DNA of 64,000 bases from Protonemura montana (taxonomy: Eukaryota; Arthropoda; Insecta; Plecoptera; Nemouridae), in contig OX387602.1 in the NCBI GenBank assembly GCA_947568835.1, forward strand, positions 18,713,021 to 18,777,020, read 5' to 3'. This document shows positions 11,134-23,002 of the stretch, one piece after another. Within the stretch, counting starts at the first letter, position 1, and every line of letters begins with the position of its first letter. The position numbers and the translations under genes are program-made. The notes beneath the pieces are model-generated. The model saw only the letters and a program-made list of their open reading frames with translations. It did no database searches and was not told the origin of the DNA.

Positions 11134-14100
11134 ATGGGTAAGTGTCAACGCAAATATATTCGTTTTCGTCACTCGTTAGCCTCTCTGAAATATTGCTGAA
11201 TTGGGTCAGTCGATTTGATGCGCCATTTGGGGCAGCGGATGGCATTTAATTACTGCCAAAGAATTTCTCAATGACAGTGCTGTCACATAAATGCGTCGTA
11301 ATGAAGTCATGTGACCGCTCGTCTTTGACTTGCTTTGGTAAACCTTGCTGGCACTTTTAAAAAATGAAATTGTGTCACACTGCGATGGACGCATTGCGCA
11401 AAGTTGGGCCGACTCTACCCCCATTCGCCAATCAGCTGTTTTCTTCACGAACCGATTGACCTGGAACTGTAAGCGTTTTTGCCTTCGGTTTCGTGCATAG
11501 CAAAATCCAAATTGTGTCGTAATTTTACTCCTTATCATGAATGTAAATACTTTATTTACATAAAATAAGTTAGTCGTGGTCACACTTTTCAGGATTTGTT
11601 TACATTACGCGTTGCTATTATTTAGTGCCAGCCGATGTTTATTGTACATTTTTTTAAAATATTCTAAATTTCAATTTCAATTTCAATCATATCTAAATCT
11701 ATCGTGCTCTACATTGTGTTTAGGGTAATGCAATGCAACTGTGACAAACGGGAAATTTAAGGGTAGGGTGTTGACTCACGGCTCCGGGGTCCACGAATTT
11801 AAATGACCAAACCAGTTTAGGAAAACACCATTGATTGTGCTTTGAATGTGGGCATTGTTCACCCATTTCCGACGCCGGAGTGTAACGTTAGTGCTTTGGT
11901 AAATGTCAATGTAATGATAGAGATAGACACGCCCCGATCATGTTGCACAGTTCCAAGAAGCAAAAAATTACAGTTAAACAGTGGGAAATAACAAAAGTAA
12001 ATAAATGGGAGGAAATTCCTCGCTTGACAATTCATATCCTCTTCGCTGTGATATTGGAATCTAGCTGTATCTGAAAATAAGTAGTTGTTACAGCTCTTTT
12101 AGACTTTTGACTCATGCACAAGCATCATAAAACCTATGATAAAACCATGGACATTAAACGTTGTTACCTCTGTAAATGATCAGAGTTCAGGAAGAATACA
12201 AATTAAAACTCACACAAGCAGGCATGACAGCAGGAAGGAGTGTCACTAAAAATAAAGTACTGCCTAGTGCCTTTAAGGTTTAAAGACTTCATTCCTTGTA
12301 TATTTATTTATTTAATGCCTTTGTTCTAATTATAGGGGTAAGACAACAACAATTTTTTGGACAAAAGCAATAAACAAAACATTTACTGCTCTGGAAATTA
12401 ATCGAAATTTTGCAATTAGGACCCATCAAAAATTTTGCCCTTCTCATTTCCACCACCTTGACCTTGCCATGGCCAACAACGTCAAAAAATAATGCTCAAT
12501 CCTAAGGCCAAATCACTATTCCATTTGCAGATTTAGATACGAGTCTCTTTTTATCGGATCCCCCTGCGGAGCCTATAAGCAGCTGCAGGGATGAGTCTGG
12601 ATATGTGCCAACCGTCGGCCGCTGGGGCAGCGAATGGCCGAGTTGACTCGAGAATGCGTACTGGGAGGTCAACAATGAGCTAGCGGGCTCTGGAGGGGGT
12701 GAGTGGCCCGAGGGCCATCCCCTGCCGCTGCCGTCGTGGGGAGCTGCGCGCCCGCCGCTTAACGTCGCCACTGTCGAGCAATATGAAGAGCTCGCGGCAA
12801 GTGCGGAACTGGCGGTGCAGCAGCTACTCGCCGCGCACAACTACAATAGTGTCGGCAACTTGATCAGGTGAGTGAGAACTTCCAGGGCTACGAACATGCA
12901 CATTTTGTCAGCCCTAGGCAACAAGAATTAATCAAGACCCTGACCTGATTTTCCTTTTTGATTTTTCTGAGCATTTGTTTGCCCTTCAACACCTTAGGAC
13001 TACAAAAACCACAATTTCCTTGCAAAATAAAAATAACTTCATTATCCACCCTCCTAGTCTCGCAACATTTCATGTTAAAGCCAGTGGTCTCGTTTATAGC
13101 ACTTATCTTAAAGAGCCCAAACTGGAATCAGAGTGAAAAACACGGCTTTGATGCAGATTCCATCGGGAGTACAAGGCCAGCGGATCGTGCAGCCTATCGC
13201 AATTCTACCGCGACTATGTGCCGCCGATCACGGCGGAACATCACACATGTGTGGGCCTTGCGCTGACCCTGCTGCAGCGGCTTTCAGCACTAGAGGCACG
13301 TTTTCCGGGACTCAACCGCCGGCTGTACCTCGTCTCATGCGAAGAGGTGAGTTTGAGCTTAAACAACATGGACTACTTTGTCCACAGGCAGCTTGAAAAG
13401 TTATTTAAAGAATTGTATGGCAAAACTCAGAGATATGTTGGGAAAATGTGTATTTTTAGGAAATATATTAATGAGCAAGGTGAATTCTCATTGCAATTTT
13501 TATCATGAAAGTCCTCTTCAGGGGAAAATTCTTTTTTAAACATCAGAAAAAAAGGTAGTATTGATAAAAATATTCAATTTAAGTCTTATATAAAGCAGGA
13601 TTGCCTTGGCTTTTTAACCAACCATGATACTACCAAGCACGTAAGGCTAACCCCATGTTTCCGCCCAGGCCATCGAGGACATTGATGACTACGTGAGCGA
13701 GAAGCCATGCGCGACGAGCACAGAAAAAGAGCATGTGCTGGTAGCGCTGTCGGTGAGGGTGGCGGGCCGGCGCGGCGTCATGCTGCTCGACCCTGGCTAC
13801 CACGTGGCTAGGGTCGTCACCGTGATGGCTGACTCCGCTTACCCGCACACTGGCTGGTTCACACAGTCCGACGAGCCGCACTGTCGCAAAGAGTACCAAT
13901 ACACCGCTTCGTCTGACGGCGACTACGTTGTTTGGATGGACCGAGAGACACGATCGGGCATTGAGAAGATATCAGTAAGTGTGCTCTATGTGGCGCGGCC
14001 ATTCCTGGCACCCATCGATGTCACGGAACGCCGTAACCTCGTCTACAACTTTCGTAGTCTTCTGGCGCGAGACACGAAAGGTCATCTCGTGGCAGGGGTC

Positions 14101-14397
14101 TACTTCAAGATCCTCGATTGTGGAAACGTTTTTGACGAGGAGAGTGGGTTGAGTTTCACGCTGTTTTACCAAGCTGGCAGCGAGAATAAGCGGATTAAGA
14201 TCCCTTTCAGTCGGTATTTGCGTACTGAGGGCAAGGTCGACGACTCTGTCGCCATCTGCGGTATGCAACTGGGTTTCCAAGAAGGAAAGCTGCAAGAGAT
14301 TTTGACCAGCCTTGCAGGTCTTTTGTCTGACGTGGACTTCCGAACGCAACTCCTCCGCATCAATTCAGACATCAATGCCATCGCAGACGACAACTGA
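11134..14397 (+). CDS. NAT/transglutaminase-fold-like Cys-His-Asp protein, 419 aa
   Basis: Four coding exons: 11134-11137, 12531-12867, 13157-13346 and 13669-14397. All junctions are GT/AG, phases agree and the total is 1260 nt. The first exon holds only ATG plus one base; joined to the second it begins MDLDTSLFLSD. Cys145 (in AEHHTCVGLAL), His199 (in KEHVLVALSV) and Asp218 (in VMLLDPGYH) are in the order and sequence context of the catalytic triad of arylamine N-acetyltransferases and related papain-like enzymes. The C-terminal half looks beta-rich and is unfamiliar. The substrate is unknown, and enzyme activity is inference. Codon 40 (12644-12646) is an in-frame TGA before the triad; a CGA-to-TGA change, an assembly error or a dead allele would explain it. 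The rest of the frame is clean, which argues against an old pseudogene. A TATA box lies upstream and AATAAA lies at 15042-15047. Confidence 0.7.
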
Positions 14398-16322
14398 GAA
14401 ATATTCAATAGCCCGAGCTTTTCGGAGGCCGGGGCTTCGCCTCAATAGTATTTTGTTTTGGTTGCGAATTTCTTTTTGCTATCTTTCATTTAGAATTAGG
14501 CATTTCTTTAGAGTGAATAATACCATGTAATCAGTTGTGCTTCTAGATTTAAAGTTTTCCATAAAGCTGCTTAGTTTCAAGCTTATTTTCTTATCATAAG
14601 TGTAACCAAAGCTTATTTTATTACTATTAGTTACTTAATCTCAAAGATATGATACTATTCACTTATGACACCACTACTATTTGGTTAGCCTGTCTTTACG
14701 ATCCACTATATTATCAATTTACCAATGACACTGGTTACTTAAACGAAACTCCAAAAGAAGAATTCAGAACATCACCTATGTTAGATTTTGCTAGCAAGCC
14801 ATCAGCACTTAGTGCAACAATACTGCCTACTTGCATGAACTGTAGTAGGATTTAACATGCACAGCCTTTCGATACAACTCATTTTGCTTGTTTTTATTTT
14901 TTTTAATGAACAGATTGAAATTTCCTTAAGACAATTGATACACTTCAAACACATGTACGACTTAGTTGAGCTTTTTATGTTGATAGAACTTTGAACTTAG
15001 TATAGGATTTTGCTCATTCCTAATGTTTATGGATCCCATGAAATAAAAATATCAACCATCTGCAAAGTTCAACTTGTTACTTTTCCTTGAACCTATAAAA
15101 TATGACAGGACACGATTACATCAGTATTGTTTCCTTCCTGAAATGATATTTTTTTGAAACAGGCACATGAACCTGGGTATTCAGCAAAACACTTCGATTA
15201 ATAAGCTACCAATTTTATTACCTCGACATTAAACACAATTCATTAACCATCATATTGAATATTGAATGTGTTGATCGAATAGCCAAGAACTTTAAATGAC
15301 AAAATATAACTTAATTACCATCTATTTCGATACAAATATTATCATTTAGTTCTCACACAACCTAAACCTCGCCACAAAACCAGAGCGAGAGTTGAGATAC
15401 TCAAACGTCTACAACTGAAAGTATAGGAGAGTATTTAAGCTAACAAATAAAAAATGTCTCCTTCTTTAACATACATACAAGGAAGCCTTACTTAGTATTT
15501 CCAGCTTGGAGTTTCAATAAAGGAGTAGGCCTGCAAATCAAATCATCCAGTTACTGGAAGTCCCCAAACAGCAATAAATATTAAATAGTGGCAGTTAAGT
15601 ATAATAAAAGTTATAAATATCAACTCATCATAGTTTTATCATTGAGTGTGTGTATACCAACGGTTTTATCTATAAAGTCAGCAGATTGGATTCCCAATGA
15701 CAGAGTAGTCATCATAGACATTTAACGCTGATCATAGTCTCCTATTTTCCAATTCACACCAAGAAAGTGTCCAGGATAGCAAGAGTGTAACTTTTTTGTT
15801 ATAGATCACAAAAGTTATCTCGATAACTCCCGGATTAATGAACGCTATTTACCGAGATAGCGTTCATGATATCTAACGAAAAAGCTACAAGATCGCTACC
15901 CAAGACTTGTGACCATTTATTAATGGAACTATTAATGTGTTGTACAAGATTTCTATTGGAACTTAAAATTAAACATAAATCACAGGCCAAGCTAAAAAGG
16001 CAGAGTGCCCACAAGCAAAACAAAATGCATATTTAAATAGTTACTTAATATGAAGGTACTTAGGTATTTATTTACACTAAATAAACATATTAAGGTAAGA
16101 GGTATGATAATAAAAGTAAAAATAATTATGCACCTCATCTACATAGAAACTACAATATGAAACATAAGTTCGAAAGCATAATAATTATTGATTGGCGAGA
16201 GAGAACATGACTTGTAACTGTGTTCCTCTTCACATCCCTGGTCAAGAAGATAACCGGGTGACCCTCCGCAAGAAACCGATAAAGTTTGTGCACCAGAAAC
16301 GAGGGGAATTCTGGACTGGTAT
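14398..16322. other. Converging 3' regions of the Cys-His-Asp gene and MLF
   Basis: The two genes end toward each other here. A polyadenylation signal AATAAA at 15042-15047 would serve the plus-strand gene; TTTATT near 16063-16070 could serve MLF on the minus strand. Two small perfect hairpins lie side by side (arms 15813-15819/15822-15828 and 15838-15848/15857-15867). No gene is visible. Confidence 0.5.
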
Positions 16323-19300
16323 TTAGATTTCAATAGTCTCGATGACGTCACTGTCTTCATCGTCTTCGCTGTCTTCGGAGGGTTTCAGAGATTTGGGTTT
16401 CCTCTCGGTGTCGGGTTCGGGCTCGTGGTCTCGTTTCCTCGTTCTCTCGTGGAGAACGGGTGGTTCTGGCTGGTTGGGACTGATGGGGCCGGAGCTGGAA
16501 CCATGAGTAGGCGACGTGACAGACGACAACAGGAAACTGTTGTTTGAGTTTGGAAGCTTTTGCATTTAATTTATAAGCTCGCAGTCGCAGCATTTGCACT
16601 TATCATGCTCTGTGGTGTGGGGATTGCACATTAGAAGCAATAGTTACCTTGCAATAAAGTTTGTATCCATACAAGCACTTCACGATCGTGGCTGCACACA
16701 AATGACTATTAGCACTAATGCTAGTTCATTAAATTAATTAAATGGGAGAAGTAACAGTTACCAAAACCTTCATGGCGAATGTTGGACAGTGATCATCTAC
16801 TAGGTGTAATGAAACAAATATTTTTTATTTAGGGTTTTAAAGTGCTAAAAAAAGGGAATATTAGGGGGGAAAAGTCTCTGTATGTCAGAAAAGAATGATT
16901 TTTTAAATAGAACATTTTTCAAAGTTTCAGGCTCAAAGTTATAAATATTTGAAAATATAAGTACAACTCATTTTGCTACATTCAAATTCTCTAACTGCAT
17001 CTCATATTTTTCCACTAGTAGAAAAACGGCTAATGTAAAATATATTTGCTTAAAATTAATGCACAACAAGTTTAAGTGCCTCATCAAAATTGTATACTGA
17101 AGTTGTTTGTGGTTTGGCTGCTAGGAGTAAGTACTTTCCTTTATTATAACAAATGTTAATTATAAATGCCTAGATGCATCTTCAATATGAGCAGCAAAAA
17201 CTTTTAACTGCAAATATTGTTTTGAGCACAGTACACATGCTCAAATGTAAAACTGGTTGACATTCTGTCCTTGTGCTTCACAACACTCCACAGTCTACAG
17301 GGTTACAATGAAGTTTTGGTCAGAAATAATTTTTTCCCAAAATGCCCATTTGTTTCTGGGAAAAAAAATGGAAAGAATGCAGAAATTTCAAGACCCTGAG
17401 TGTTCTAGACACTGATATTTATTATTTTCAAACTAAACACTTGTTAATTCTATCTCCAAAAGGTAATCCATTGCATTTACCCAAAGGATCACAAATTAAT
17501 GACACTTTCATGGCATTGTTAACGAATAGCGGTATGATTTCACTATATGTAGAGATAATGTTCCAAGTGTACGGAATCATAAAGACTAGGAGCCAAAAAA
17601 AAAGAAAGCAAACAAGTTAAAAAAAAAAAAAACTTGGATAAGAATTAATATACATTGTAATGGTATGTTTGTATAAAAAATTATACAAGCAAGCAGGTAA
17701 TGAAAGGGAAAATATTTTGTTACTTACAAATAAGTGTATGACTCCCCAGTAACGTCATTACCAACCAACCAAACCTTTTAGTATCAATATTTCCTCGAGT
17801 ATCTGAAAAGTAGTGACAAATACATCACCAACATTCCACACCAAATGCAATCACACACGGACATACCCAAATGATTACCGACAGAACAAATGAAGATGAC
17901 AGAACACCAATTTATAATCCATAGATATTAGGTTAGGGAAAGAAGAAGATTGAAAGAACACGATGAAATAATAATATAGGGAGTGAATAATGTAAAAAGT
18001 GTATATCGTTAAGTAATTTTTTGTTTTTGTTTTGTATGTAACAACTAACATTGTTTGTAAAGTTGTATCAAAGGGAAGTAAAGATTGTTGAAGTATCCCG
18101 TTTAGTGCGGCGTGGTGTAGGAAGGTGACTGCACAGGAGAACAGGAGAGGTGCTTACCTCGAGGTGCCAGTGACGGCAGGGTAGCTCCTTCGAGCAGTAT
18201 GCGCACGAATTCGAGGTCGGGAGCTACCGAACAAGCAGAACAACGGGGAGAAAATTATAACAAAATACACCAAGAAACTGAAAATAGATTGAGGATAAAG
18301 CAAAAACAAATATGAAAGAAAATGATGGCTGCATCATTTTTAAGTTACAGACTAGGTAAGAAACAATATGGAAAAGAAGTTGGATGCTCAAGTACTAATA
18401 CTTTCTAATTACATTCTTTGTTGGAAAGTTTATTTTGATTTGCATTTCCCACAAAACCGTTGTAATTTTAATGCAGAACTCGAACCAAACAAAGGCAAAG
18501 AAAAAGAAACAATATTCTAAGAGGGTAAAATAGTAAAACGTTCAAAATGAAGCGGAAAGACCACCACTACTGCCATGAATAGATGATCCTGCACAATTGA
18601 AACTACAAAAGAACCAAAGCTGTCCAATACTTAATCACAGACAGAATTCTCTTATGTCATGCTTCAAGACAGAATAATCGACGTTAGCAAATCATTACGT
18701 TTTTCCAGCCAACCATTGGCGTGACTTCTCAAGCAGTGCAAGATGGAAACAGTAGTAGCAGGTGCAGCTTACCAACAACTGGAGCTGACTCGAGATGAGA
18801 GCACCATGGCTCCGCGACTTACCTAATGGAGGCGGATGAAGGCAGAGCCAGCTGAGGTTCGCGGTGCCGGCGGCTGTGACCTTGGCGGTAGTTGATGGCT
18901 CCTTGTGACACGGAGCTCACCTTGCGCTCAAACTCGCGGTTAAAATCATCAGCCTCCTCTGTAACGATGAAACAATAATGAAATGATGGGTGGAAGATAA
19001 TTAAAAAAGCCACTAATTTCCAATTTTTTTTACCAAACGGTTTCCAGTGGTGGAAACACAGGTTCTCGTGAGATCACCGAAGATAAGCAACACTACACTG
19101 GGTCAGGTACTGATTACCACCATTCACTTAACCAGTGTTGTTTCAGCAAGAAAGGTTGAAGGTGTTGAAGTTAGTACAACAACTTGCCTTGCTTTTTTCA
19201 CCTCTCCACCACATGGATATGTGGAGCAGTGCTATTGTTCAAGTTGTAAATCCTTTGGAAGGGACGTTAAGATTCGGTGGACTTTGACAGGAGCTGCCAC

Positions 19301-21283
19301 ACATAAGCACTCACCCTCCTCGAGATTGATAAACTCCTGCCGTTCTTCCTGGTCGCCGGAGACGATGTTCTGTTCACGCTCCATGACATGGGCACGCTCG
19401 CCGATGTGGTGACCGATGGCGATTTTCTTGACTCCAGAGCGCGAGTCGCACACGGTCTTTTTGGTCTCCTTGACTCCACCTGGCGCAACGCGGGTCGACG
19501 ACGACTCCTGGTACACTTGCGGGCGGCCGTCCGGGCCTGTGCCCATCGTCATCACCGTGCTGCTGCTGTAAGAGTGGCAACTCGGGTCGCTGCCCAAGCC
19601 ACCGTTCTGCGCGGCAAAAGCAAAATGTTTTAACCCTAAACTTGTTATGTTCTTGTGAAGAATGGCTCTTTCCTGAACATAACTAGGTAGTTGTCTTTTA
19701 ATGTGGTGCCATTCTAAGCCAAGCTAGCTCAGAGACAGACAATACTTTATTTGACAAAAATTTTGAATTATGAGATCAACACATTTTTACAAACCTAACC
19801 TAACCTGGCTCTAAACTCAACATAATTAATCATGGTCCCATAAGAGCCCATGTTATATTAAAGTCCGAGCACATCTCGGACTATTAAAATTTCAGTTAAT
19901 CCAAGGTTTGAATGCGTACCAAATTCTGTAATATTTTAGGTGACTTAATTTTAATTAGTTTAGATACTGAGACACTGTATGTTTGAAGTTTGAATAATAT
20001 TTTTTGAAGGATAATTTATCTTTTACAAGCACAGCTTAGTAGATTTTACAACCCTACAATGACGGCGGCGCATCTGCCGCAAAAGTATGTTCTCTTGTTC
20101 AGAGTGTAAACTAATTGAATGGCTACATCTAAACAAAATCTTAACTCGTTTAAAGTTTGATAAAAATAAATTTTTAATCATAAAAACAAAAACAAAAAAT
20201 GCACCTCAAATGTTAGCATATATACTCATGCATTCACAACATATGTAAAGTATTAATTGAAATAATCTAATTATTTTGTATGCACTTCAATTGCCTATGC
20301 CAATGTATTTTACGTTGAAATATTTTGAACCTACTTGGAGTTTCAGACAATGATATCGGGACAGTCAAAGTATTGTATAGTTGATGCTTTGAGTTCACGC
20401 TTGGTAATGGAGAGAACCAATATTTACATTCAGACTGAACATTTGACCTTCATCCACTAGACCCACTATTCACTTACCTATTGGCCATCGTCAAATTAAA
20501 ATGTACATAAAGGGAACTACATGTACACATCAAGTTTACTTACCATTCCTTGGAACATTCTGTTCATATTCATGTTCATGCTTGGGAAGCCATAAGGCAT
20601 GAGTTCTTGCCGGCCCAGGTGATGTGGAGCATTCAATGCAGGCGGTCCCATTCCACCCATGATGGCACCCATGGCACCACCCATGGCACCACCCATCCCT
20701 GGCAATCCAGGAATCCCTCCCATGCCCCCCATGCCGCCCATCATGCCCATTGGAGAATTAGCAAACATTGAGTTCACCATGTTGTTCATGTGCCGCATCT
20801 GTCGGATGTGTGCTCTGAAAGACGACACGCAGTTTTTTTAATTTTTTTATTTTTATCAAATACCATTTATTATGGGAAACAGGTACACAACAATATGTTT
20901 GTCTTATAATTTTGAAAAATATGCATTTATGATCGTGGGTGAAAAGGGCAGAGTTGTGCAGAATGCAGTAATTATCATTGTAAAAATAATTGACATGTGA
21001 CAGTGCAAGGAGCACAACCCATAATTACCTTGCAAATAAGATTTACTTTTTCCTGGCGCTGTGCTTTAAAAAAAACTTTAGAATACGGCTTAAAAATACC
21101 AATAATAACATAATAAAAGAAAAATGCATTTACTAAGAAGTGCTGGAGACACCAGAGTCCATTGATGGACCTATGGTTAGACATGGACACAAGCAGAAAC
21201 TACATTACATAATGAATCGTAACAACTTACCCAAAGAACGGATCGTCCTCAAAATCACCCATGTAGGACCCAAACAGTGACAT
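16323..21283 (-). CDS. Mlf: Myeloid leukemia factor homologue (MLF), 343 aa
   Basis: Six coding exons in transcript order: 21231-21283, 20544-20814, 19315-19606, 18823-18958, 18158-18223 and 16323-16536 (1032 nt). The protein starts MSLFGSYMGDFEDDPFF, typical of MLF N-termini. It continues through a Gly/Met-rich stretch of short repeats (about residues 40-75) into the conserved MLF core (about residues 135-205) with the motifs GRPQVYQESSSTR, APGG and AIGHHIGERAHVMERE. The C-terminus is acidic (SEDSEDDEDSDV). MLF proteins are small adaptors moving between nucleus and cytoplasm and act in transcription and blood-cell fate; in flies the Mlf protein supports Runx factors. The last exon's acceptor (CAG at 16537-16539, minus strand) has a weak pyrimidine tract, so its boundary and the use of the 66-nt fifth exon are less certain. 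Confidence 0.9.
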
Positions 21284-22045
21284 GATAAAACTATGTCTCT
21301 TTACCGTCCTTAAATATACTACGAGGGCCTTCGTTCGTTCGATTTCGGATGAATACAATTCCTTTACGAGTATTCAGTGATGTCCATTGACAGCTAATGG
21401 CGAATGAAAGTGATTGGCCGAGAAGAATCTAGGACACAGGTTTGCCAACAGGTAAGAAAATTGATACCAATATGAAATGCCAAAATGATACATTTAGAAA
21501 AATATATTTACATCGTTTAAATTGTTTAATTCTGGATAAACGTTGCTTCAAAATAATTTTAAATAGCAGGATGGAGAATTTCTATTGGTTTTTGGCCTTT
21601 TTTTCATTGAAACATTGGATATATGGCATCGAGGGGGGCGATTTTGACAGATCGGACCGTGCACCTTTAAACACGTCATCATCGCACCGAGTAAACCAGG
21701 TGCACTGTGCTAGACATTAGTAAATGAAAAATAAACACTTACCAGTATTGAAATAATGTCTTGAACCATCAGCATATAATTTAATAGCTTAACTCTGTTT
21801 AGTGAATCTATTTAATGTGCTCACCTTGGCTCGTGCAGAATGATAATGCCAGAAAATATACCTACATTCGTAATCAACTCCTAACCTATAATTTCCTGTA
21901 GTCATCTACTGCGGTGGTAATTTATCATAATTTAAAATTGAAGGTAATTTGTGAAACAAAAATTTGCTTACTCTACCTTGGCTTATTCTGTCGTTCTTCA
22001 ACAATAATTTGTTTCAGTGGTTGGATCCTTACAGCTGAAACTGAC
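21284..22045. promoter_or_regulatory. Divergent promoter region between MLF and UBIAD1
   Basis: The start codons of MLF (minus) and UBIAD1 (plus) lie 762 bp apart, so both promoters must be here or in untranslated exons within it. An inverted CCAAT motif (ATTGG) lies near 21412. A good acceptor (TTTGTTTCAG ending about 22017) just before the UBIAD1 start implies an upstream untranslated exon. Confidence 0.5.
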
Positions 22046-23002
22046 ATGGGCACCAGCGTCGATTCTCAGCAGAAAGATGCTGCTTCAACTGCCCAGCTGA
22101 TGAAACTGTCTTCTTACCTGTTAGCAGTTCGGCCATGGTCCTTGAGTGCATCACTCATGCCAACACTGCTTGGTAGCGCCCTTGCGTACAAGGTTGCACC
22201 CAACTCTTATGAATTCAGCTGGCTCATTTTGCTCCTGACGCTAATTATTGTTGTGTCTGTACATGGTGCAGGAAATGTAGTCAACACTTACTTTGACTTT
22301 GTTAAAGGAGTTGACAGTAGAAAGAGTGATGATCGTACACTGGTCGACCACATTCTTTCGAAAGATGAAGTTGTCACATTAGGTGCCATGCTGTATGCAA
22401 TTGGGTGTACAGGATTCATTCTCCTTGTTGCGATATCACCTGCAAAAATGGAGCACTTAGCTCTTGTATATTTTGGCGGACTCTCTAGCTCTTTTCTCTA
22501 TACTGGAGGTATTGGATTAAAGTATATCGCATTAGGAGATGTTTTGATTCTCATAATTTTTGGTCCAATTTCAGTACTGTTTGCGTTTATGTCTCAAACA
22601 GGACACATACAATGGGCAACAATCTATTATGCAATTCCACTGGCTCTCAATACTGAGGCTATACTTCACAGTAATAACACCAGAGACTTGGAGAGTGATA
22701 GACGAGTTGGTATAGTAACTTTGGCCATTCTCATAGGAGACACAGCATCTCATGTTCTTTACGCTTTTCTTCTTTTTACTCCGTACATCTTGTTTGTTGT
22801 GCTGAGCTTGCGCCATTCTGTGTTCTTCCTTCTGCCGCTAGTCACCCTCCCGGTGGCTTTCCGCATTGAGAAAGAGTTCCGTTGTGCCGACACTATTCAG
22901 AAGGTGCCGAAACAGACAGCTAAACTCAATCTGTTTTTTGGCTTCCTCTACGTTCTGGCCTGCAGCCTTGTCAATACGCACCAGTTGCCTTATATTTACT
23001 GA
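22046..23002 (+). CDS. UBIAD1: UbiA prenyltransferase domain-containing protein 1 (menaquinone-4 synthase)
   Basis: A 318-residue multi-pass membrane prenyltransferase encoded in one exon. The family attaches a geranylgeranyl chain to a naphthoquinone ring to make menaquinone-4 (vitamin K2) in ER/Golgi and mitochondrial membranes; the fly homologue is heix. Two Asp-rich, Mg-diphosphate-binding motifs are visible: NVVNTYFDFVKGVD (residues 77-90) followed by SDDRTLVD, and NNTRDLESDRR (210-220). YFGGLSSSFLYTGGIGLKY (142-160) is close to the vertebrate sequence. Several hydrophobic helices are evident. I chose the ATG at 22046 because it follows a probable acceptor at 22017 and gives MGTSVDS and the usual family length; the frame is open further upstream. 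AATAAA lies at 23269-23274. Confidence 0.95.
   Translation: MGTSVDSQQKDAASTAQLMKLSSYLLAVRPWSLSASLMPTLLGSALAYKVAPNSYEFSWLILLLTLIIVVSVHGAGNVVNTYFDFVKGVDSRKSDDRTLVDHILSKDEVVTLGAMLYAIGCTGFILLVAISPAKMEHLALVYFGGLSSSFLYTGGIGLKYIALGDVLILIIFGPISVLFAFMSQTGHIQWATIYYAIPLALNTEAILHSNNTRDLESDRRVGIVTLAILIGDTASHVLYAFLLFTPYILFVVLSLRHSVFFLLPLVTLPVAFRIEKEFRCADTIQKVPKQTAKLNLFFGFLYVLACSLVNTHQLPYIY

Noticed and set aside
12502-12840. Minus-strand frame of 112 aa
   Set aside because: It is the shadow of the second exon of the Cys-His-Asp gene on the plus strand.
19794-19805. Telomere-like CCTAACCTAACC
   Set aside because: Just over two units of the arthropod telomere repeat; too short to mean an internal telomere tract.
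22571-22816. Minus-strand frame inside UBIAD1
   Set aside because: It lies opposite well-matched UBIAD1 coding sequence and has no features of its own.
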